The notes below the pieces were generated by a model. It ran no database searches. It worked only from the letters and a program-made list of their open reading frames with translations, and was not told the origin of the DNA. This document shows, piece after piece, positions 1-9,639 of a stretch of DNA of 64,000 nt (positions within the stretch are counted from its first letter, which is position 1; each line of letters begins with the position of its first letter). The translations under genes and the position numbers were made by a program. Source of the DNA: Hyparrhenia diplandra (Eukaryota > Streptophyta > Magnoliopsida > Poales > Poaceae); contig JADLZK010002840.1 of assembly GCA_015847255.1 (NCBI GenBank), positions 119,538 to 183,537 on the forward strand. Reading direction: 5' to 3'.

Positions 1-2700
1 TTATTATATTGTAAAATACTCTGTTGCTAGTCAAAGTAAGTCGCATTCGTTTTTTTTTTCTTTTCTGGATTTGATTTGGCAACGTCGTCGGAAGGATAGG
101 AGGCTTGATGCGAACGAGTCGATAATGATGATCTGTTGCTGATGTCATGACAATTATTGGGCATTGATTGACTATTAAAGTTATGTGACCTGTTCAAATG
201 ATCATGTCTGAACTTGAGATTGGTCGAACGGATGGCGAGTCTATTACTGTTGCCATCCACATCCCTAATCTCTCTATCTCTACCTCTCTCTGTCTCTCGT
301 ATGATCAATAGTCTCAACCTCGCTATGATACGTGTTACGCAAATTGATTGAAGGAAGAGTTTGTGTGCTCACGGGCAGGTGAAGATACTCCTCTTGTTTT
401 GTCGTAGCTAGTTTCATACTGTTGGTAGGTGATTAGTAGTCTGGCACTGATAATAGCATATGATCAAATTTATATCGTATCGTATCGTTTTTTTTTTATG
501 AAAGATCGTATCGTATCGTTGTATGTTACTATTTATGTAACTTAGCTCCCACTCTTGTCATCGGTTTTGATTGAATAGAAGCTATATGACCATGAGCAAT
601 GATACATGCGTGCTACTCCTGCCTTTCTTGATCATTAGCTACTCAACGGCATAAGGATTTTCAAACCGCTTAAGAATTATTTATTAAAATATATATATAA
701 TAATATGGGAAAATCTAGTTTTTGATTACAACGGCTCATATCCCGTTGCACAATTGACAATTCATCTACAACGGCCATATCCCCACAAGTGCCCATGCCC
801 ATTTTTCTGGCATGCACGCAAAGCACGCGCACGGAGACAGGTCGGCCCCGCGCCCGCTGCGCGCTCCTAGTTGTACGACGCTTTCCGCGCCGCGCCGGCG
901 CCGGGGACCCAGATGCTGCGCGGCGGCGACCCGTATCGTGTCGTGTCGTGGACTCGTGTCTTTCTGCCGCACTGCATTTGCATGCACCGGCACAGTGCAT
1001 GCCCTGTGCGGTGCTGTGCGTACGTGTCAGCCTGTACGTACGTGTGTCTGCCCACAGCGTCGTCCAGCCAGGCCTGTGAACGAGTGACGGTCCGGTGTCG
1101 AGTGAGAGTAATGGCTCTTTCACGCAGCTGGCAGCAGCAGCACGCACAGAAACCGCACGGAGCACAGGATCAGAACCTTTATTGAGAGAGTACGATTCGT
1201 GGGGTCTTGTAGTTGAAGTGGATCTAAACAATGAATCACGATCGTGAAATCCGGTCCAAACCATCAAAACCGTCTCCTTAAACTCTTTGCAAACCGTCTC
1301 CTTAATACTCTTTGCAAATCGTGAAATCCGGTCCAAACCATCAAAACCGGAGTAATGCACACAGATGCAAATCGCTTTCTCCTCTTCTGTACCTCTGTTG
1401 CTGGACTCATAACTTCTTCGTCTGGAAACGTGTCATTTATTGACTTTGTTGTTGGCGTTTTAATTTACGAACTGAAAATTGCTATATTCATCAAACGATT
1501 TGGCCGACGGCCATGGCCCTTACCTTTTGGAACACCGTTTGTAAAGTTTGAGATGTTTTGTTAAACAAAGGGAATACCATAATGTGTTGGTTTTGGTGAA
1601 TATGAAAATCAGTTTAGGTCTTGTCATGTTTGGTTGCACTGAATCCGTCTCAATAATTTCTAGATAAAAGAGGGGACACATTGGATCATCATCATGAAAA
1701 AGCACCTTATATTATAATATATACTCCCTCAATCCTATAACAAAGTGCATTCTAAGGTCAAAACCAGTTTGGTGTTGTTTAATGCATATAAATCGAAAGC
1801 TGTCATATTTGTCAATGTTTTGGTTTGGTTCTATAGAAGCCCATTCCAAGTTTGAGATGTTTCGCTAAACATGGGAGTATGCTCAAGCAAAAATCAAGTG
1901 TTTGGTGAATATGAAAGCTAGTTTAGTGTGCAAATTTGTAGTTCTAGGATTATAATAATAAAAAGAAAACCCAAGTCTACACGTTTACTACGGGTATCCT
2001 CTACGAAGCTAAATTGTCCTAGAGATTGAAGATTTTTTTTCTTTCTGAAATTTGTTTTTTTTTTTATTTTTTTTGCTTGGTCATATCATGGCTTTTGTCT
2101 CGGACTCAGAGACATACATACTACGGTGGCACTTGTCCTTGTCTCAACCATATTATAAGGGATTATTTTATTTTAGAGCTATTTTAATTATTTTTTGAAA
2201 TCCTATTTTATGCAAAAACAAAATAGATGAGGTTAGCTTAAAACTGAAATTCAAAGAATGATTATAATATAATAAAAAATAAAAAATTCCAAGGCCGTTT
2301 CTTTCTAACCTGGTCGTCTGGCACTACAGACTACCTCCACGTCACGTCGTCACGGCTCTGCCTCTTATCTCGTCCCAGGCGCGAGTCGAGTGGCGTCGGA
2401 TTGAAGGTGCTGTTTGTTTGGGCAAAGACAGCGTCAACGTAAAATAACAAGGCGGGAATGCGAAGGAAATCAATATTTTTTTTAATTTTTGTTGTTTTGT
2501 TCAGGTGCGCTGTGATCGGATCACGCTGCAAAATAAACCAACCAGGGAGTGTCCGAAATCCAACCAACCTTGAGAGTGATGGTTGGATCAGGCACACGAT
2601 AAAGCAAAAAGGCCCGTAAAGCCCATATGTGAAGGGCCGCTGATGGATTCTACGAGGCCCATAAAGAAAGTAACTAGGGCTAGTGGGCCACAACAGTCGG
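1..2700. other. AT-rich intergenic DNA
   Basis: I see no supportable gene. Open frames at 677-1360 and 789-1187 run on both strands through one short GC-rich patch and resemble nothing I recognise. A short direct-repeat cluster at 1241-1349 is listed separately. A sequence starting CTCCCTCAATCC near 1724 resembles the left end of a Stowaway-type MITE, but I could not find a matching right end. Confidence 0.5.
1241..1349. repeat. Short direct-repeat cluster
   Basis: A 32-base unit beginning ATCGTGAAATCCGGTCC occurs at 1241-1272 and again at 1318-1349. Between them a second unit (AAACCGTCTCCTTAA plus ACTCTTTGCAAA) is also present twice, near 1268 and 1291. The arrangement suggests local slippage or unequal duplication. 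No coding meaning is apparent. Confidence 0.8.
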
Positions 2701-2717
2701 GCTGGAATTTGCTCCAA

Positions 2718-3180
2718 GTTTTTTTTTTTTTTGGATAAGAGTCAAGTTTTATTAGGAGCAAGAAGCCGCAGAAAGAGAGATGCCAACCCAGAGGCCAGAG
2801 GACAACGTTGAGAGCCTCACGCAGGGGGCAGCTGATCACATGATCTTTCCTGGTGCAAGTTGTATCCAAAACATTAGAGTACAAAGTTGAACAACTGCGA
2901 GCGAGCTTGACTAACCAGAAGAGATGAGCCGTGGCGTTCAGTCTCCGATACTAGCAATTTTGAATACACTGAAGTTTCTTGTGGCCCCAAAGTTGATGGT
3001 ACTTTTGGGTGCGTGAGATGGATGATTATATCCCAGCGCGGTGCCCGGAGGATCATTTTGATAAAAAAAATTATTGTGGCCCCAAAGTTGATGAACTTTT
3101 GGGTGCATGAGATGGGTGATTATATCCCAGCGCGGTGGCCGGAGTATCATTTTGATAAGAAATAACGAAGTTACTATACT
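2718..3180 (-). repeat. Poly-T headed retro-like segment with 95-bp tandem repeat
   Basis: A poly-T run at about 2718-2731 is followed by non-repetitive sequence. This is the look of a minus-strand 3' end of a retroposed sequence or LINE. Inside it, a unit beginning GTGGCCCCAAAGTTGATG occurs at 2981-3075 and again at 3076-about 3166 (period 95), with scattered substitutions. No target-site duplication was found, so the element type is open. Confidence 0.45.
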
Positions 3181-3713
3181 TTAGGCGCCTAAAAAAAAAG
3201 TGGACGCTCCAGAACAGATCGGGCATTGTTTATCTTCTTTCTCTCGCCACCTCTCGTTCCCCGCACCCTCTTGTTCGCCGCCTCGCTCCCCGCCACTAGC
3301 CACCACCCCGCCGCCAAGGGCGCCACCCCTCTTCCCCACAAAGTGAACAAAGCTTTCTATAGGAAGGACAAATCATGGAGGGGAGAGGAGGGGAGGGGAG
3401 GGTAGAGGTTGGAGGAGAAGGAGATGCTCGCCGGCACCGCCATTGCCTCCGCCGGAAAGGTGAAGAAGTAATCACCCAACAATCACAACAATCTCATTGA
3501 ATTTGCTGCGATTTTGATCATGTGATGCTCCAGTCCAGAGGCATAGTATACTTTAGCCCTCCTCTCACTCCAAACAAACGAAGCAAAAGCCCACATCACA
3601 TGGCCGGTGCTCCATAATGTCAGGAGGACCCAATGCAAAAGCACGTAGTACGGAGTACAGCACACACACAGGCCGGGGCAACAGGATATATATCTTTCAA
3701 ACCCAGAAAAAGG

Positions 3714-5156
3714 AATGCATGCAGTATATATTCACAGAGCCAACAGGGGACGAATGAAAGACACCTGAATGAAATTGTGTGCATGTCCAAGGATCAGAAA
3801 TAGGAATAGGGTGTGTGCAGTGCAGACAATGGCCGTGCGCTATCGATCGATCAAGCCAAGGAAGCGTGCCGAAAAGCGGCATGTGCATGCTCCGAGTTTG
3901 GAGAGAAACCCATGTGGCCGTCATGTGGGGTATCCACTGCACGTCGTCCCCCGGCCCCCTCCATCGCTTTCTCCATCGATCCACTGCACTGCATTGCAAT
4001 TGCATGCACACTCTGGCTGGCTGTCCGGCTGCTTCGTTCTCAGAAGAGCTGCAGGCTGCAGCTACTATTTGGAAGCTCTCTGTAGGCTCCTCTCATTTAC
4101 GCGTAAATGCATGTGAGTTACGGATAAAGATAGGAATCTGAATCTCTACCATGCATTTCTCAATGAGATGTTATAGATGGATATCTGAACAATATACTCC
4201 ATGCATTTCTCGATGCACATCTACTGGTCTTGGATTTACAGGACGTAATATCTGGGCATGGGCACGATGCATGCAGCTAGCTACCTGCAAGTTTCTGAAA
4301 CTCGGCAAGCTGAAGAACATGCATGCTAGCGCTGACAAATAAACAGAGATCGATCGCTGAACATGCATGCCTCCACTCCACTGCATGCGTGATGGATGGA
4401 ACGGGCAGCACAGCACATAACATGCATGCCAACGAATCTACGTTCTCGCTTCATAACTCGCAAGGTTGCCAACTCGGGGCGACGCAGCATGTGCCGCCAT
4501 GTGCGTCTTGCCTCCTCTTCTTCTCAAGCTCATGCTCATGGAGCCCGGCGCGGGCCCCACTCTCCATCTCTTTCTTTCAACGCATGACCCCTCTCTCAAA
4601 TACGCATGGAGGAGGACGATACAATACAATACTATGAGCTGTTGGTATTCACACCACTATTTAAAAATTATTTGCCTTGCATTGTACATTTGTACTTGTG
4701 ATTGTACTTTGAGATGATCATGTGACATGTGAGGTACATATATACTATATATATTTAACATATACTACATACGGAGCATGCATTAGAATTTAGAAAAATC
4801 CTTGGAATAAAACGACACAACACAACACTATATATACTTGTACTTTGCAGTCCCGGCCTCAACCACATGCATGCTTAGTTCTGAGCTGTCAACTGTATTG
4901 TTTTCTTTCTGCTAACCACCTATATATGCAGCTAGCTAGTTATAGCAATCTAGCACAGACTGTTTTTAGCCAGTACAGTACTCCTATATAACTGTTAAAA
5001 CTTCAACCTTGAGAATGGGACCTTTGTGATCAGTCGTATGCAACTGTACAAGAATGGACCATGTGCCATTATCAGAAAAAGCGAGAGAAGAGGATGCATG
5101 CATGCTAGCTCTTATCTGCCAAGAGGACCACAAATTGCCATGGTGGGAATGCATGC
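3714..5156. promoter_or_regulatory. Dense cluster of RY motifs (CATGCA/TGCATG) upstream of the bHLH gene
   Basis: The six-mer CATGCA or its complement TGCATG is present at about 16 places. They include 3716, 3780, 3884, 4001, 4108, 4150, 4200, 4268, 4318, 4362, 4382, 4422, 4777, 4866, 5093 and 5148. Chance would give roughly one in this length. CATGCA is the RY element bound by B3-domain factors of the ABI3/FUS3/LEC2 family. The cluster ends less than 200 bases before the start codon of the IBH1-like gene, so a regulatory role is possible but not shown. Confidence 0.5.
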
Positions 5157-5218
5157 TAGCTCACACCACATGCAAGCAGATGCAACTCCATTCCTCGCTC
5201 GCTCATGGAGATCAGAGA

Positions 5219-5229
5219 TGTATATATAT
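5219..5229 (+). promoter_or_regulatory. Candidate TATA box of the IBH1-like gene
   Basis: A TATATATATA run lies about 110 bases upstream of the start codon at 5334. CA-rich and CT-rich leader sequence follows, as is common in plant 5' untranslated regions. Transcription would start near 5250. Confidence 0.5.
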
Positions 5230-5333
5230 ACATCCACAAACACAACACACACTCTCTCTATATATCTCAAGCACACACATTCTCCGTTGCTTCCTATATC
5301 TCGCTCTCTTACTTTTCCAGCTCAATCAACGCA

Positions 5334-5852
5334 ATGCGAGGTCCCAACACCAAGGCCGGCTTCCAGCAAGGCTTCCTCAAGAACATGATCCTGAATCTCC
5401 AAGCAGCCTGCAGCGAATTCTGCATCTCCTCATCCTCTGCCTCTGCTGCGAGCTCCATGAGTCTCCTGCAGAGGAAGTGTGCCATCAAGTCGTCGGCCGA
5501 CATCGCCATGGCGACAGTCCGCGGCAGCGGAGCGCGGTGGCCGCAGGCCGTCTTGCTGGCTTCGAGTTCGTCCTCGTCGCCGGGGAAGAAGAACACGCGC
5601 GTGTGCAAGAAGATCGTGAGGCGGTGTCTCCGTACAACAAGACGGAGATCAACGAGGCAGCAGATGATCGGTAGCAGTGAGATTGCAAGAAGGCTGGTGA
5701 GGAAGAGGACCAAGGTGCTGAGGAAGATGATACCTGGAGGTGAGCTGCTCGATGAGATCTCGCTGCTTCATGAGGCTGTGGACTACGTTGCTCATCTACA
5801 CGGGCAGGTCGACGTCCTCAGGCGCATCTCAAATGCGGTGCAGCGATGTTGA
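5334..5852 (+). CDS. IBH1-like (IBL1-type) atypical bHLH transcription regulator
   Basis: Single-exon gene of 172 residues. The N-terminal part (MRGP..., then an FLK...LQ stretch and RKCAIKSSADIAMA near residues 48-61) matches the conserved head of Arabidopsis IBH1-LIKE 1. The C-terminal third holds an atypical helix-loop-helix: ARRLVRKRTKVLRKMIPGG, then ELLDEISLLHEAVDYVAHL and QVDVLRRIS. The basic region lacks the usual H-E-R DNA-contact residues, so the protein is expected to act as a non-DNA-binding bHLH that dimerises with growth-promoting bHLH factors in the brassinosteroid/cell-elongation network. That role is known for the family and inferred here. A longer in-frame start at 5205 exists, but the region between lies across the TATA box and leader and is not conserved, so the ATG at 5334 is preferred. 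The reading frame is intact. Confidence 0.85.
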   Translation: MRGPNTKAGFQQGFLKNMILNLQAACSEFCISSSSASAASSMSLLQRKCAIKSSADIAMATVRGSGARWPQAVLLASSSSSSPGKKNTRVCKKIVRRCLRTTRRRSTRQQMIGSSEIARRLVRKRTKVLRKMIPGGELLDEISLLHEAVDYVAHLHGQVDVLRRISNAVQRC

Positions 5853-7190
5853 GATCGATCTTTGTGTACCAGGTTAGTTTTCTGGGTTTTTGTTTTGTTG
5901 TTGTTGTTTTTACTTCAATTAACAGATACAAAGGTGATCTATAATAATAGGCTTTGTATGAAGGCACGTTAGTGAATCCTACTTTTAACACCCATCTATA
6001 TATGTGCCTAACAGGAATCTTTTTTTTATGTGTTTTTCTTTTTGCCCTTATCATGCAGGTATTTTTGTACCCGGCTAAAGGAATTGAAAGGGCATCAGTT
6101 CGGTTTGCAAGAAAAGAGAGCAATGTCTGATTATTGTACTAGTTAGCACTTTTCCCTCAACATGCTGGAAGTTGATGCAACTGATTAGAGAGAATACAAT
6201 GTCCTAGACCAGATCGACCAGCATGTGGAAATGATGAAGAGTAGATCAAATATCTTGTAGTCTGCAGATAGGATTAGAGGATTATTATGATTGTAAGTTA
6301 TAATAAGGCAGTAACAAAGAGACAATATACATCCTTGTGTGTGCTAGCTGATGGTAAAGCTCTGGCTGTAGTATTTCTCTAGCTATTGCTAAGCATTTGT
6401 TGTCAATTGATACAGAGGAGATACATATGCATATACTGCAAGGGGGATTAATTCTAGCTAGTGTCTTGAATCATGCTTGCAAATGTACTTCAAATTTGAT
6501 GGTAAGGGAAAACAACTCGAGTCGAGTAGTACCTCCCTTGTCTTGTCTTTTAAACCCTTATAAAATGCTTTATTCGGACTTGTACTCGCGTGTTTACCTG
6601 AAATGAAACCTAATAAAATAATAAAAACCTGAAGACAACTTTTCCAACACCATCAGAATATCTGCTTCGTTCTGCTTTTGACATAACTTGAGTTCCATAC
6701 TGCTGAATTCCTTATTATATTATATTGGTCAACGAAATTAAGAAGACAACTTCCAATAGCTGTAAACTATATATCATTTTGTCAAAAAAAAAAAAAGAAA
6801 AAACAGAAAAAGACAAGAGGTTCCAATTCGAACTTTCTGGTTTAGCAGGCATATCCAAAGAGAACCAAGATCATGCATCATATCCACCTGCATTTTACTG
6901 TTCCTAGTGAACTGATACACTAGCCCAAAGTGTAGCGCTAAAAGATAGCAAGAAGACTGAGAGGTCTTCATCTACCCCCCATTCCAAATTGTATTCTCTT
7001 CATTGTGTCAGGCGCAAGAAGATTGTGATGCAATGTTTCCGACAAGAGCGATAATGGAAGGAATTGGTGCTTCATTCTCTCGGAGGAACGATTCGGCGTT
7101 GGCTGATCGTTTTCACGGTTGTTTCAATAGTATTTTATGAGAGAAAATAAGTCACGATACAAAATGTGCAACAAAAATAATTTTTTAGGC
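5853..7190. other. 3' flank of bHLH gene and AT-rich intergenic DNA
   Basis: The first few hundred bases are probably the 3' untranslated region. The rest is AT-rich with short open frames that show no recognisable protein. Nothing else was seen. Confidence 0.5.
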
Positions 7191-7199
7191 AATGCTACG

Positions 7200-8817
7200 G
7201 TACACTCTCTACTTCCGACAAGGTAACACCCTAAACAAGTTTGAGCCATTGATTTTTTTTATTTTAAAAACTAATTAGTTTATTTGAGAAACAAATCTAA
7301 ATCTTTTATAAGAGAGCCCCACTAGGGGAGTTCGAACTCCGGTTCGATTGGTCCATGGGTCCGTAAGCGAAACATAGCAAATCACCTTCCAGCGCGTTCT
7401 GGGCGTGGCCTCCCACACCGAGCAGCAGCAGCAGCAGCCCGCTCACCTTCGCATCTCGCCTCCCAACCGCCGTTGTCCCTCGCCTCCCACCACCGCTGCC
7501 ATAAAACACAGGCCTGTCCGGGCGCCCCGGCTCGTCGCGGCGTGCAGATCGCCCCCTCTTCCTCCCACTCCATGGCCCCTGCTCCTCAAACTTGGTGGCG
7601 ATGGCCCTCCACAACTCCCTTGATCCCGCGGATCCATCGAGCTGCATCCTCGCCGGGAGGCTTCCCGCGGCCGCGGCGGGCGGCGGAGGCGGAGCGGTCG
7701 GGGAGGAGGTCGGGCGGGCGCTGGCCGGCCCGATATCCGGCGGGTGGTGAAGCCGGTCGCACCACGGCCGAGCCCCGCGGCGTAGTTGGGCGGCAGGTTA
7801 GAGTTGAGGAAATCGTGACCGGCCGGGCAAGCAGCCGCGACGGCGGGAGCGGCGTCGGGGTGTAGGGGGTCGGGGTCAGGTGGTGCGGACATGAAGCCTC
7901 AGGGCACGCCCTCCCGGCTGTACGCCAGCTCGAACATCCAGGACCGCAAGGAGAGGTAACCATTCCGTACCATCGGCCCCTGCTCTGCTATCTAATCTCC
8001 GTCTCCCGCACGCCTGCGCCCGCCAATTGGAGCTGCTGCTGCTACTTGCTTTCAAGCGTGCGCTGCGCTTCAGACGCAGGGTATGATTGGATTATTCTAT
8101 CGCTGACTGATCTAGCGTTTATATTGAATATCCTATGGACTATGGTTTTTTTAAAACAGATCTGAAATTCATAAACATGTTCATCAGATTCGTGGTTTAA
8201 TCTGCAATGGCTGAGTTTTGCCTTTCCTCGATTTGGTACAGGATGGTCAGTATCGTTGTTTAAAGATTACTCCAGTTTAAATCAGTTTGGAACAGACAGG
8301 TAATCTACAGGTCCCTTAAATGTTCAATTCCTACAAAATTGGATGATATTTAGCATTTTAACATTGTTGCTCTATTGTTAACATGTTATTGGATCAGAAC
8401 CCAGAGATTCAAGATTTATCACTGGATAGTCTTTGGGATTTCCATTCTGCAAATCAGGTTCGTGGAGTGCCTTCAAAATGAATGATATCTATTATTTTGA
8501 AATTATTTTAGTGCCGTTTGTACTTGCCAGTCCGATCTATTTGTGGCAATGATGTCCAGCCAGTTTAAGCCTCACAATGATACATGAATGTAATGTATTG
8601 TCTATGGCCAGTTTGCCAAACTCTGTACAGTATGTTAGTCTCTTCGAAACCTCCATATAGAAAAGAGACTTGATATTTTGGTCTAAAGAAAGAGTTATTT
8701 ATAATAAGTAAACTATGATTTATACTATATCTAATAGATTAATATCCCTATCGTTAAGATATGATATCATGAATTCTTTCTTAATTCCCGCAGCAACGCG
8801 CGGGAAGATTCACCTGG
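7200..8817 (+). mobile_element. Probable Helitron (3' end resolved) with captured gene pieces
   Basis: The 3' end looks like a plant Helitron terminus. TCCCGC at 8786-8791 pairs with GCGGGA at 8800-8805 around an 8-base loop, then 12 bases later the sequence ends in CTGG (fits CTRR) followed by T at 8818. The left end was not resolved; the stretch near 7200-7215 (CTCTCTACTTCC) is only suggestive. The body contains a broken antisense PRP6-like exon. On the plus strand, two short open segments (7891-7956, and about 8397-8458) are bounded by plausible splice signals. That mix of gene fragments in different orientations is typical of Helitron capture. The start coordinate is approximate. Confidence 0.45.
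7650..7817 (-). pseudogene. Fragment of PRP6/STA1-like pre-mRNA splicing factor gene
   Basis: Reading the minus strand gives HDFLNSNLPPNYAAGLGRG followed by ATGFTTR. This is the hallmark N-terminal segment of plant PRP6/STA1, the U5 snRNP / tri-snRNP bridging protein. The expected continuation (DIGPA..., DLLPDRSA, GRGKPPGED) is present, but it is scattered over the other two frames, so at least two small indels break the piece. The N-terminal ubiquitin-like region and the TPR-like HAT repeats are absent. This is a captured, non-functional piece. It lies antisense to the direction of the surrounding putative Helitron. Confidence 0.7.
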
Positions 8818-8924
8818 TATATCAAATCCTCAAATCAAGGGAGAGACATGAAAGGGCGCATGGACCTTCCTTGTTTGCTTCATGACGTGTGCAGCCCTCC
8901 ATGCATGCCGTGCTATATATTTTG

Positions 8925-9185
8925 GTATTATTTTGTTTGAAAAATGTACACCAATGCAAAGAAAAACTAATAGTACCTAGTACACGGTGATAAAAGTTGT
9001 CACGTAGCTCTGTATTATATTTTGTTTGAAAAGTTTAGACCAATGCAAAAAAATAAAGCTAATGGTACCTTACACGTAATAAAAGTTGACATTCACCTTG
9101 TATTTAATATATAGTTTTGAAAATTTAAGATCAAGCAAAGAATATACATTTGGTTTTGATCACGTTATAAACAAAATCACACATG
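8925..9185. repeat. Three-copy degenerate tandem repeat, about 87 bp
   Basis: A unit beginning GTATTATTTTGTTTGAAAA and containing ACCAATGCAAA and ATAAAAGTTG is repeated from about 8925, 9012 and 9100. The third copy is the most diverged. It lies just outside the putative Helitron end. Confidence 0.65.
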
Positions 9186-9483
9186 ATGTCGTACACGTTA
9201 TGTCACATTTAGAAAAAAAATGCTGCTAACCTACATCATGCTGAAAAATATAGAAGCACAGAAGTTTCCAAAAAGAAGTAGACAACATACTTGGACACTT
9301 TATTTTCTTCCAAAATTAAGAACAATTAAATATAGTTTTACTATTACCTCCTACGAGGTAATATGTGGTAAAAAACAATCGCATTAACGGCTTTGCGTGT
9401 ACCACAGCAAAGCCTATTTTGAGAAAATAGGTAGGGTGAAATTAGAATAGTGGGCGCATAAAAAAAAAGGGTGTATAACTTAT

Positions 9484-9635
9484 AAGGCCCCTGCTGGGCC
9501 GGTGGGCCGACTGGTTAACGAACCTTCTCCTTTCTCAACAGCGCATGTTATCGGCCCACACCGAAGGCCTTTTGCTTTTGGTCGCATGGAACGTGATCGG
9601 CCTGAAAAGGGTCGTTAACCAGTCGGGGGCCTTTG
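9484..9635. mobile_element. Small inverted-repeat (MITE-like) element
   Basis: CGACTGGTTAACGA near 9510 is the exact reverse complement of TCGTTAACCAGTCG near 9612, and flanking AAGGCCCC / GGGGCCTT extends the pairing with gaps. The roughly 150-bp unit could fold into a long hairpin. No target-site duplication was identified, so the superfamily is unknown. Confidence 0.4.
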
Positions 9636-9639
9636 GCGA

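Noticed and set aside
677..1360. Open frame of 227 codons on the minus strand with overlapping plus-strand frames
   Set aside because: Composition-driven frames in a small GC-rich patch plus direct repeats. No family motif, and no frame is favoured over the others.
1718..1965. Stowaway-type MITE
   Set aside because: Only the left-end phrase CTCCCTCAATCC is convincing. No matching right end or TA duplication was found.
8925..9185. CRISPR-like array
   Set aside because: Three diverged contiguous copies without spacers in a plant genome. It is an ordinary tandem repeat.
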